A stretch of 42,500 nt of DNA from Prorocentrum cordatum (Eukaryota; Sar; Dinophyceae; Prorocentrales; Prorocentraceae). The notes beneath the pieces are model-generated. The model had not been told where the DNA came from, made no database searches, and was given only the letters and a program-made list of their open reading frames with translations. Of this stretch, positions 1 to 8,445 are shown in pieces. The stretch covers positions 1 to 42,500 of the forward strand of contig CAUYUJ010004319.1 in assembly GCA_963575745.1 (NCBI GenBank). Reading direction: 5' to 3'. Numbering within the stretch: position 1 is the stretch's first letter; each line of letters begins with the position of its first letter. The translations under genes were made by a program, and so were the position numbers.

Positions 1-480
1 AAGGAGTTCAGAAAAAGATGTTCGCAGGGGGCCGGGGACTTCAGATAAGGCGTTCGTATGACCCCAAGGAGTTAGGAGAAGGTCTCCGTATAACCCAATA
101 GGTCCATGATCAAGTTTTCGCGGGGAGCTTAAGGAATTCTGATCGGACTCTCGTGGGATCCCGGCAAGGCCAAGAAAAACATAGTCGCGCACACCAGAAG
201 AGGTTCGGATGAGGCTTTCGCCGGGTGCCCGCAAAGATGTGTGCACCCGGCGAGTGTGGGTGTGGGGTGTGGGGGCTAGTTCTGATGATGTCCCAAGCGA
301 ATTTCAAAGAGTAAGGAAAAATGTTTCCTTTGGAAACCTAAAAGGGTTCGGACGAAGTTTTCGCGGTGGGAAATTGGAATGCGGTTTTCGCGGGGGGGGG
401 CAAAGAGTGCTGATGAAGTGTTCGTAAGAATCACCACGGGCACCCCCCCGAGGGGGAAACGCAAGAATATGTTTTAGAAT
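1..480. repeat. Degenerate tandem repeat, no gene
   Basis: Loosely repeated phrases resembling AAGGAGTTC and GTTTTCGCGGGG recur every 50-70 bases with much divergence. All frames hold only short, compositionally odd reading frames. A similar style of degenerate repeat occurs at 42195-42380, but I cannot show that they are the same family. Confidence 0.45.
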
Positions 481-1430
481 TGCCGTGTTTTTCCCTGGAG
501 GAGAAGGAAGGGAGAAAAATTCCCAGGACGCGTCCTGTAAAAAGAAAACGAGGAGGAGAACTCGGAGGAACAAAAACATACTCCAAAAAGAGGCGGAGGG
601 AGAGAAGGAGGAAAAAGAGGGGAAGAGGAAGGAAAGGGTAGGAAAGGGAGGGAGACGGGGGGTGGGAGGAGGACGGGGGGAAGGGCGGAAGAGGAGGTTT
701 CCACGGCGGCCTCGGGAACACTTTGGGGGTTGTTGGAGGCGCGCGAGGGCCTCCACGGGCTCTACCGCGCAGAGAGCATGGCTCGGGCCCACGGCCCGCT
801 CGAACTGTCGTGCCCCTTGCCCCGTGTGATCCGTGTCCCGTGTGTTCCGTGGCCCGTGCGGTCCGTGGCCCCGTGGCCCTTGTGTTCCGCGGCACGAACT
901 CCGGGGGCGCGGTGGAAAAATCTACGCACGACAGCCCCGTCGTAAAACCGCATGGGTCCGTCGAAAAACTTGATGTTTTGTTTCGGTCCCGTCGGATTTT
1001 GTCGGGGGGGCGCGGCGCCACCCCGTTTTTTCATGGCCCGCGGAACAAACACCTTGAATCAAAACTTGTTTTTTCGCCGGCATGTGCATACTTGTGAAAG
1101 CGCGAAGAATTATTCCGACGCAAATTTTTCGACGAGATTTTCTGCCCGCCGTTCGGCGACGTCGCAAAAGGAGGTCGCGCATGAGGGCGATAAATGGGCA
1201 CGTTGGCCCCGGAGCCCAGAGCCTCGCAGTGGTTGGTGATTCCCCTGGCGATCGTAGTTTTATGGTGGCTCGTCCCCCGCCATCCCCCTCATCCCCCCCT
1301 CCTCCCCCGCGCCCGTTTCCGTTCCCTTTTATTTTCGCCCGCGCCCCCGCTCCGTGAATCGGGGGAGCTCCGGACATGCCCGCCGCACGCGTCGGGAGCA
1401 GCAGCATTCAGCTAGCCGCTTGGCACGGTA
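480..1430. other. Gene-free purine-rich and GC-rich spacer
   Basis: Positions 500-700 are almost pure A and G on the plus strand. Positions 800-900 carry short CCGTGTGTTCCGTGGCC-like repeats. The rest is GC-rich. Open frames here are low-complexity and show no protein-like composition. I see no gene. Confidence 0.5.
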
Positions 1431-1850
1431 TGTAATTTGAGGGAGTTTCTGTGGAACTACTTGGAAGGGTGCGCGCCCTAGTAAACCTTACGGCGCTTGC
1501 AAGCATTTGGCAACTTCTAGCAACAATCTGTTAAGGTTGTAGCAACCCCTGCTATCCCCATACGAACGTGTAGCAAAACAGAACAACTAGTAATAAAGCA
1601 ACGTAACAGTTAGAGTGTTTATAAGGATTTACGCAAACAGTTGTTAGTCGCACATTACTCTTACTATGCATGATTGGAGTTTGCTTGAGGTTAGTTACAC
1701 AGTTAGCTAAGGCGCCTGGGGGGTTAGCAGCAGGTTACGTTACAAGTTACCGCGAGTTACAAGGAATAATAACCTCTGGGCTAAACAGTTACTAACATGG
1801 TTAGCGCGTGGGTTTACCGTCCCTAGCTAAAAGTTAGCGGAGATCACCGC
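1430..1850. repeat. GTTAG/GTTAC-rich block, left edge of the gene A-D unit
   Basis: This AT-richer block is full of GTTA words on the plus strand (about 14, such as GTTAGC, GTTACA and GGTTAG) with only about three TAAC words. The counterpart at 13535-13745 has the opposite bias. Inverted orientation of short motifs at two ends is the arrangement of subterminal repeats in CACTA-like and similar DNA transposons. No terminal inverted repeat or target duplication could be fixed by eye. Confidence 0.5.
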
Positions 1851-1955
1851 CTGGGCCGTCTTGATGCAATCTTGGGCGTCTGAGCCGTCTTGGGAACCGT
1901 CCTGGACTGTCTTGGGGGCTGTCCTGGGTACATCGGTTGGGCCGTCTTGGTTTGG
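1851..1955. repeat. Short tandem repeat with GGGCCGTCTTGG core
   Basis: The phrase GCCGTCTTGG or CTGTCTTGG recurs about seven times with small changes. The same CGTCTTGG wording reappears around 37140-37450, so it may be one dispersed family. Confidence 0.5.
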
Positions 1956-2032
1956 TTTCGGGGGGCTTGGACCCGAGATAGATGAGCTCGCATGCATTCC
2001 ATTGGGGCCCCAGTCCCCATGGGACCAGTACT

Positions 2033-2054
2033 CTCTGTAGCTGTTTAGGCTCCG
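2033..2054 (+). promoter_or_regulatory. Relict spliced leader upstream of gene A
   Basis: The string CTGTAGCTGTTTAGGCTCCG resembles the dinoflagellate spliced leader CCGTAGCCATTTTGGCTCA plus AG, matching roughly 15 of 20 positions. It follows a pyrimidine stretch (CTCTCTGTAG), so the TAG inside the relict could serve as the acceptor for a new leader. It lies 30 bases upstream of the proposed ATG at 2084. It is the most diverged of the four relicts. Confidence 0.55.
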
Positions 2055-2083
2055 TTGCGTTCGCTCTCACTTTGCATCCCACC

Positions 2084-4894
2084 ATGAGCTCATCAACGAA
2101 CACGGCCTTGCAGGCCATTCGACCTCGGATGCTTGAGCTGCTTCTGAAGTATCAGGAGGACGGGCAGGTGTGTAAGGCATGGAACGACATTGTCGAGCTG
2201 CTCCAGACCAGCGAGCATCTCCTTTGGACCCAGCAGGCCCTTCCGAAGTTCGTCGGTAGCCACACCAAGAATCGCGGTGGGCTTGGTGCGTCGGTGCCCT
2301 GTCCTCTCCTTTCTTGTCCTATCATGTATCTCGCATTCCTTCTCCTCCTCCTCCTCCTCCTCCTTCTTCGCCTCCTCTTCCTCTCATCCTTATCCTCCTC
2401 CTCTTCCTCCTCCTTCTCCTATTCCTCCTCCTGCTCCTCCTCCTCCTCCTCCTCCTACTCCTTGGTGCCCGTGGCCCTCTCCAACTTGAGCAAGCACTGC
2501 TCGGCTGGGTGGTTGCTCTCCAAGGCCAACACCGCACCCTACGCCATTGCCCTCAACAAGGGCTCGGCCTTTTATGAGGAACTCACCCAGTTCAACGCCA
2601 ACTTGACCGAGACCAGTGGCCTCGAGCCCCTGCAGGATTTGATGCTTGCCAGTTTCGGAGGGACGCATTCGAACATCGCGTTGAGGGCAGTGCAATCCAA
2701 ACTGACGTGCGCTGACACCTCGATCGCGCCTGCTGGCTTCCTGGACCCTGCCTTTCTATCCAACAAGCACCCTGGCTTGAAGGAGGCCCTGTCACAGGGC
2801 CTGACTTGGAGGGTCATCGCGTCAGAGGTCGCCGAAGCTTTCCCCGACATCCTGACCATAGGCATTGCCGCCCTGAACCACACCGCGAATAGCGAGTGCA
2901 GCGAGCTCGAGGGCCTCCTCACTCTCCACACGGTCTTCCAGCAGTCGGTCGCCGCAGGTTGCGATGAGAATTCGGCCTGGGAGCAAGCCCACGCCGCCGC
3001 CGTGAAGACCGAACCGTTTTGGTCGCAGTGGAGTCGGTCCTTGGTGCGCTTTGCGGAGGTCTGCTCCGCCGAGCAGCTGCGCGAGGCCAGGGACATGCGC
3101 GCTGCCTCATTCAAGGCAGGCGCTACCCGACTGGAGGAGGAGGGAGGAGGAGAACAGGAAGGAAGAGGAGGAGGAGGAGGAGGAGGAGGAGAAAGCGACG
3201 CAATATCAAGAAGATCGGAAGGTGGAAATACAGTGGAGGAATAGGGACGGGATGGAAGCTGAAGCGCAGAGGAGGATGAGGAGGAGGCGGAAGAGGAATA
3301 TGCTGAGGATGCGGAGGATGAGGAGGGGGATGAGGAGGAGGATGAGGAGGAGGATGCGATGGAGGAGGAGGAGGAGGAGGAGGAGAAGAGGAGGAGGCAT
3401 GAGATGAGGGCATAATGTTTTGTCTAGCGATCCCAGGCGCCGAAGAACAGCGCAAGCTCATATGGACACGTTGGGGGTGCATTTTTGGACAAGCTTGCGT
3501 CGCTATCGTGGCCAACTTCGATTGTACCGTTTCCAAGGGTGAGGCTCGCTTGCTTGATGACACAAATGTTGAGCCCGATCGAAAAGGTCATCGACGGGAA
3601 GTGTTGTTTTCTCAAGGAATCGGACATCGGGCGGTTGAGCCAGAAGGCGAACCTCGAAGCCGTCGAGATTGCCGAAGGGATGATGGAGAAGTCTCGGGAA
3701 TGGTTGCGAAGCTTCCAGCTGCCGCGGTCGACCATGCTTCAGCTGATATGTTCGCACGACATGAGGCTCCTGTGTTTCATCATCAAGAAGGGTAAAGCGT
3801 CCTCGGAGGGTATCGACTACCCCAGCATTGAGGCCGCGTCACAGGTTCTAGTGAACGAGCTGCGCGAGCTCACCAAGGGTGACGTCCCCAACCCGTGGCT
3901 GAAGCACAGGCTGAATGGCAAGCAGGAGCTAAAGGCGCACTCCACTCGTCCTCTCCTCTATCCCCTCCTCATCCTCCTCCTCATCCTCCGCCTCCTCCTG
4001 CTCCTTCCTCGTCTTCCTCCTTCCCCAGCCGTCTCCTTCTCCTCCTCTGCCTCCTTCCCTCCTTGTCCTCCTCCTCCTCCTCCTCCTCCTCCTCATCCTC
4101 CTAAGTGGTGGAGTGCGCCCTTGGGTCTCAGCGTTTGCCTTCAGATGCTCAGCGTGGACACCCCGCAGGAGGAAGCCGATGACACCCAGGTGATGGAACA
4201 GGTCTCTGGATCGCAAGCCACCCCCTTGATGAAGATCGGCGAAATGAAAGATCGAGTCTCGAACATGAATAAGCACGGTTTCTTCGTAGGAGGCATTTGC
4301 AAGAAGAAAAAGCAGAGCCCCGACGCGCCGATCCAACTGTACAAGATTGACCAGATGGACTCGACAGTTGCAAGTTTGGTACCTACTGGAGTCCGCGCGT
4401 CTGGTAGCCATCTATCCGCGGCATTGCACGCGCTGAAGGAGGAGTGGGCACCTACGAGCGCCAAGGTCCAAGAGCTAGTCAACTACCAGCTGTGGACGCC
4501 TGAGCATTCGCAGTCCTGGATGGTCAAGTTCGCCAAGGCCAACCTGCTGGCAGCGCTTCACGCCATGAGCGAGAAGATGATGGCTAGCGATGTGTATAGT
4601 GGTCTCGACATCTTCGTGACGCCCTTTGCGGTTAAGGCAAAAAAAGACTTCGGCGTCAATTGCCTTAACCTGGCGCCTGTCACCGACACCATCAAGGAGA
4701 GGAACGCCACCGAGAAAGCCAGCGACAAAGCCATCGACCTTGGCCAAGTGATCGCTGGATTGCCTGTCAGCTTCAGCCTGGTTCCCCACATGGTGGTGAA
4801 CAAGCCAGACGGGAACTTCTGCACGCCATTTTGGGCCGTGCAGCCAGCCCCCGACAAAGTAAAGGGGAACATGGATTACGTCAACAAAAAAAAA

Positions 4895-4926
<32 letters not shown>

Positions 4927-5031
4927 AAGAAAAAAAAAAAAAAAGACAAAAAAACAAAGAAAAAAAAAAAAAAAAAAAAAACAGAAAAAGAAAAAAAAAA
5001 AAACAAAAAAAAAAACAAAAAAAAAAAAAAA

Positions 5032-5103
<72 letters not shown>

Positions 5104-5464
5104 GAAAAAAAAAAAAAAAAAAAAAAAAATAAAAAAAAAAAAAAAAAAAAAAAAAACAAAAAAAAAAAGCGAAAAAAAAAAAAAAAAAAAAAAAAACAAA
5201 AAAATAAAAAAAAAAAAAAAAACCGAAAAAAAAAAAAAAAACGAAAAAAAAAAAAAATAAAAAAAAAACAACAAAGCGCTCAACATGACAATCGATCAAG
5301 ACGGAAATCAGATTGGCAAGGTTGCTGTGACGATACCTGTAATGACCAACACCGTCGCTGTCAAGGCTGGCGACATACTCCACCTCGTCAGGAAGCGTGG
5401 CCTGAAGAGGCGCGACAGCGGTGAGTCCGCAAGCGGTGCAGGCGTGAGCCGCAAGAAAAAGTAG
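2084..5464 (+). CDS. Gene A: large protein of unknown function, four exons
   Basis: I do not recognise this protein. The best model starts at the ATG in CACCATGAG at 2084; an in-frame ATG at 1982 lies before the relict leader and is less likely. Proposed exons are 2084-2289, 2491-3115, 3437-3934 and 4145-5464. They join in phase and give about 753 aa once the 387-bp A-rich insertion (4882-5268) is removed. The exons have normal, non-repetitive protein composition, in contrast to the TCC or GGA microsatellite introns. The C-terminus is basic (ends SRKKK), suggesting nuclear or nucleic-acid contact, but no catalytic motif was seen. It is the first of four same-strand genes with relict leaders. 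Read as it stands, the frame hits a stop inside the A-rich tract at 5033-5035, so the copy may be disabled or may depend on RNA processing. Confidence 0.7.
2290..2490 (+). other. Proposed intron 1 of gene A (TCC microsatellite)
   Basis: A GT-AG intron of 201 bp fits both flanking frames (exon 1 ends in phase 2). Its interior is nearly pure TCC/CTCC microsatellite. An 8-bp direct repeat, CTTGGTGC, occurs at 2282-2289, exactly before the donor, and again at 2461-2468. Other boundaries are possible because the intron length is a multiple of three and contains no stop in this frame. Confidence 0.5.
3116..3436 (+). other. Proposed intron 2 of gene A (GGA microsatellite, GC donor)
   Basis: The exon ends AAG and the intron starts GCAGGCGC, then runs through GGA repeats to CCCAG. 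The 321-bp intron joins two phase-0 exons, so the protein reads on from ...SFK into APKNSAS.... CAGGCGC occurs at 3117-3123 and again at 3434-3440, a 7-bp direct repeat lying on the two splice sites. Inside the intron this frame has stops (3242-3244 and 3425-3427), so removal is required for a continuous protein. Confidence 0.6.
3935..4144 (+). other. Proposed intron 3 of gene A (TCC microsatellite, 11-bp inverted repeat)
   Basis: A GC-AG intron of 210 bp (AAAG|GCGCAC ... CTTCAG|ATG) keeps phase 0. A perfect 11-bp inverted repeat, GGCGCACTCCA at 3934-3944 and TGGAGTGCGCC at 4109-4119, encloses the TCC microsatellite. Terminal inverted repeats are typical of transposon-derived introns (introners). 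Confidence 0.55.
4882..5275 (+). repeat. A-rich insertion flanked by 7-bp direct repeats inside gene A
   Basis: Almost 390 bases of adenine, broken by single C, G and T bases, sit inside exon 4. CAACAAA occurs at 4882-4888 and 5269-5275. Removing one repeat plus the tract deletes exactly 387 bases (129 codons) and restores an uninterrupted frame from ...MDYVN into KALNMTID.... This has the form of an insertion with a target-site duplication. The tract has no usable intron acceptor. Confidence 0.7.
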
Positions 5465-6350
5465 TTTGTACAGTTTCTTTAGCCTCAGCTACCTCCTGCG
5501 AGCAGGTCGGCGCGCGGGTTGCCGACGGTAGCAATGCCTTTGATCCGAGCTAGGAGGAGGGATGATGAGGAGGAGGAGGAGGAGGAGGAGGAGGAGGAGG
5601 CGGAGGAGGAGGAGGAGGCGGAGGAGGAGGAGGAATGGAAGACGGAAGAAGGGACTACGATGTGGAGAAGGAGGGCGAGAGAAGGAGGATGAGGAGAGTG
5701 ATATCGAAGTAAACTTGCATTTTTATGGATCCCTGTGGTCGGCCTGTATTTCTCAGCACTGCCCGCCAGTCGGTTGCATTCAGACGTGGGCAAGCAATCT
5801 CCCTGTGCGTGTCGATGTGCCGTGCTCGTTTTTGTTTAGTTCGGAGCTGCCGAGCGCAACAGCAATGCGATTAGGTCGAGGCTTCCATTGACAGAATAGA
5901 TCCTCATCCTCCTCCTCCTCCTCCTCCTCCTCATTTGCACCATCCTCCTCATCCTCATCGTCTTCATCCCTCCCCCTTGACACATTTTGCGCGCATCAAG
6001 CGACGGTCAAGCATGTGGGCCACCCAAGAGGATCACCCAAATAGCAAATTCAAGAGGTCACGAAGGGTTCAATGCAAAAGGCTCACCCCAAAAGGGCAAC
6101 CCCAAACGGGCCACCCCAAACGACCACCGCCCCCCCCCAAAAAAAAAGAAGGCGTGATACCACAAACGGGCAACCATAAAAGGGCAACCCCACAGGGCCA
6201 CCTCGAATGGACCGCTCCAAAATGGCAACGACAAACATGCAGAAGGCCACCCCGCAATGAGTACCCCAAGCAGTACAACCCAACCAAACTCACGCATTAT
6301 CGCAGGCAGCCATGGCGCCTTAAGATGCATCGAGCCCCCTCGTTTGGATC
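5465..6350. repeat. Intergenic A-B: GGA/TCC microsatellites and GGGCMACCCCAAA repeats
   Basis: GGA repeats fill 5563-5640 and TCC/CAT repeats 5905-5970. From about 6060 to 6290, variants of GGGCCACCCCAAAC and GGGCAACCCCAAAA repeat about ten times in a loose 14-18-bp rhythm. I see no gene. Confidence 0.6.
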
Positions 6351-6353
6351 CCC

Positions 6354-6376
6354 CCATAGCTATTTGGCTCAATCAG
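6354..6376 (+). promoter_or_regulatory. Relict spliced leader upstream of gene B
   Basis: CCATAGCTATTTGGCTCAA matches the dinoflagellate leader CCGTAGCCATTTTGGCTCAA with two substitutions and one missing T. It lies about 50 bases upstream of the gene B ATG. The CATAG within it offers an AG acceptor. Confidence 0.75.
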
Positions 6377-6424
6377 CTTTCGCCCTCTCTACTGGAATAG
6401 TTTGCTTCACAACTCGCTGCTACA

Positions 6425-7057
6425 ATGCCGTTCGATTTTGAATTTGCCAATCTGAAGCCCATCAAGGCAAGCAAGACTGTGACAGTCGACTCGCCCATCG
6501 GTGTACGCTGGGATTGGCATGGCGCGCCATCTCGCACGGTCGGTGGTCTTGAGTTCCTGGTGCCCGAGAAGGGCGACAAATCGATGCAAGCCTGGGCGAC
6601 TGGGACGAGGGCTTACAACGCCTCAGTCAGTCGTGTGATCTCTGAGCTCACGAATTTTCAGAAGGCAGCCAGTCGCGCGGAGCTTGGCCATGATTGCGCC
6701 GCTGCAGGGGCAGCGCCGTCGGAGCACAAGCAGAAGATGCAGAACAAGGCGTTGAAAGCACTGGCTGAAGGCACCCAATCGTCCACTGTCGATGTCGAAC
6801 TCCCCGCCTGTGCCGTCAAAGGCCAGCACGTCGAGGCGATCACGACGTCGATGCCGCTCAACATCAGCCCGAAGACCTGCGCGCTCATCCCGCTCAATCC
6901 CAAGGTGATCACTTGGGTTTGGCTCAGGATGCAGTCGGCGATCGAGGAGGACAATGCTGATGACTATGACCAGCCCAGGAAAAAGAAACCCAAGACTGAC
7001 CATTCGCCATCTGAAGGGAAGGCGTCCTCGTCAGATGGAGTTCCAGCACGCAAGTAG
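6425..7057 (+). CDS. Gene B: 210-aa protein of unknown function
   Basis: This is an intact single-exon frame starting at CTACAATGCC. I do not recognise the family. Composition is normal for a globular protein up to about residue 175, followed by an acidic stretch and a basic cluster (PRKKKPKTDH) that looks like a nuclear localisation signal. It has a relict spliced leader just upstream and an A-rich tract about 55 bases downstream of the stop. Both are expected of a reverse-transcribed mRNA that returned to the genome. It lies between genes A and C on the same strand. Confidence 0.7.
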   Translation: MPFDFEFANLKPIKASKTVTVDSPIGVRWDWHGAPSRTVGGLEFLVPEKGDKSMQAWATGTRAYNASVSRVISELTNFQKAASRAELGHDCAAAGAAPSEHKQKMQNKALKALAEGTQSSTVDVELPACAVKGQHVEAITTSMPLNISPKTCALIPLNPKVITWVWLRMQSAIEEDNADDYDQPRKKKPKTDHSPSEGKASSSDGVPARK

Positions 7058-7112
7058 AGTAGGACCTCGCTCCACGTGTGAAGAGCGTGGGTAACTGCGC
7101 GTTTGCATGATA

Positions 7113-7247
7113 AAAAGGAATAAAAAAAAAAAAAAAAGAAGAAAAAAAGCGAAAAAAAAACAAAAGCAAAAAAAGAAGGAAAAAAAAAAAAAGAATAATC
7201 AAATGAAAAAAAAAAAGAAAAAAAAACAAAAAAAAGAAAAAAAAAAA
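7113..7247 (+). repeat. A-rich tract downstream of gene B
   Basis: About 130 bases of mostly A with scattered G, C and T follow the gene B stop after a short 3' region. Together with the relict leader at 6354 it frames gene B like a decayed poly(A) tail of a retrocopy. A simple A-rich microsatellite is the alternative. Confidence 0.6.
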
Positions 7248-7389
7248 GCCTGATGTTCAGAGGCCTCACACCGTTCGGAATCATACCTGCTAGGATTCGC
7301 GGGGTGGATCACTTAGCAGAGCCAGTGCGAGATGGGCGTGCTAGCTTCGCAGCTGGAAACATCATCAGCATCCATATCACACTCCTCAC

Positions 7390-7640
7390 ATCTCATCCTC
7401 TCCCTTCTCCTCCTCCTCATCCTCCTCCTCCGCCTCCTCCGCCTCTTCCTCCTCGCCCGTCTCATCTCCGTCCGACCCCCCTCCTCCTCCTCATCCTCCT
7501 CCTCCTCGTCCTCCCTCCACGTCATTTTCATGCTTCTCAACCTCATCATCTTCATTCTCCACCTCGTCCTCACCTTTCTCATCTTCCTCCTCCGCATCCT
7601 CGTCCTCGTCCTCCTCCTCCTCCTCCCTCCCTCCCCCTCC
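7390..7640. repeat. TCC/CTC microsatellite
   Basis: Long imperfect TCC-type repeat, the same type found inside gene A introns. Long open frames across it are artefacts of the triplet repeat. Confidence 0.85.
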
Positions 7641-7887
7641 TCTCCTGGCTATTGGCGGCTGATCCTGGCAAGCGCTCTGCGGGGGCGGACGACTCTTCTC
7701 CCATCTCCCCTACTTGCATGGCCCCCCCGCTTTGCACGCTCCCTTGCCGTCTACATGCCTCGAGGACTTAGCCTGAACCATGTCGAAGGCATCTTCAACG
7801 CTAACCAAAACCGACGACATTTACATACCCAAAGCGCGCCAGATTGTACCAGATAGAATTTTGGAAATCTCCTGAACATTCTCATTT

Positions 7888-8032
7888 CGAAAGGTCCCGG
7901 AGGCCGTCACCACCGAAGTCTTTCGAAATCGAAAGGTCCTGGAGGCCGTCGTCACCGAAGTCTTTCGAAATCGAAAGGTCCAGGAGGCCGTCATCACCGA
8001 AGTCTTTCGAAATCGAAAGGTCCAGGAGATTC
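7888..8032. repeat. 42-bp tandem repeat, about 3.4 copies
   Basis: The unit starts CGAAAGGTCC and ends with AGTCTTTCGAAAT. Three near-identical copies and a partial fourth follow one another. The unit junction CTTTCGAAATCGAAAG is nearly palindromic. Because 42 is divisible by three, the array is open in several frames; I do not call it a gene. Confidence 0.8.
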
Positions 8033-8355
8033 TCAGATTTCAGTCTCACGACCCTCTCATCAAATCCCAAAGATTCCGACTGTGTGACAATGGTAGGAGA
8101 TGGAGATGTTGAGGTCGGGTATGAGGTGAGGAATGATGCGACGACGAGGACAACGCCGAGGATGGTGAGACCGAGAAAGACAAGGTATGAACAAATTACG
8201 AACAGGTGTAAACGGTGCTTGTGACGATGCACACGAGCCAACTCAACGTGCTGTCCTCTGTATGCCGTTGCTAGTGCTACCTCTTTCCCCTGCTAAGCAT
8301 ATTCCTGTAACTGCTGCTGCTACTAGCCATTCCCTTTTTTCAGCCACCGTCCAAA

Positions 8356-8389
8356 CCATAGCCGCTTTGGCTCAACCCATTTTGGCTCA
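8356..8389 (+). promoter_or_regulatory. Two tandem relict spliced leaders upstream of gene C
   Basis: CCATAGCCGCTTTGGCTCAA (8356-8375) is a nearly full leader with three substitutions. It is followed directly by CCCATTTTGGCTCA (8376-8389), containing an exact 13-base piece of the leader truncated at its 5' side. A strong acceptor, TTTTTTCAG, ends at 8343. Nearly full relict before truncated older relict is the pattern described for repeated mRNA recycling in dinoflagellates. Confidence 0.8.
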
Positions 8390-8445
8390 TCTTGGGATCT
8401 GCGAATCCGGCTTGCTGGCGCCCACCAGCCGGCCTTTCTCTTGAC

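Noticed and set aside
1430-1850. Telomere-like repeats
   Set aside because: The GTTAG words are not in a regular TTTAGGG array and spacing is irregular.
4876-5286. Phenylalanine-rich minus-strand frames over the A-rich tract
   Set aside because: Direct consequence of poly-T on the minus strand; no gene.
7844-8224. Protein encoded by the 42-bp tandem repeat
   Set aside because: The unit length is divisible by three and keeps frames open on both strands; no other coding support.
8320-8343. Third relict leader before gene C (CTAGCCATTCCCTTTTTTCAG)
   Set aside because: The match to TAGCCATT is short, and the rest is simply a pyrimidine-rich splice acceptor.
8356-8389. A spliced-leader RNA gene
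   Set aside because: No GT donor follows the leader string, and a coding gene starts shortly downstream, so it is a relict and not an SL RNA gene.
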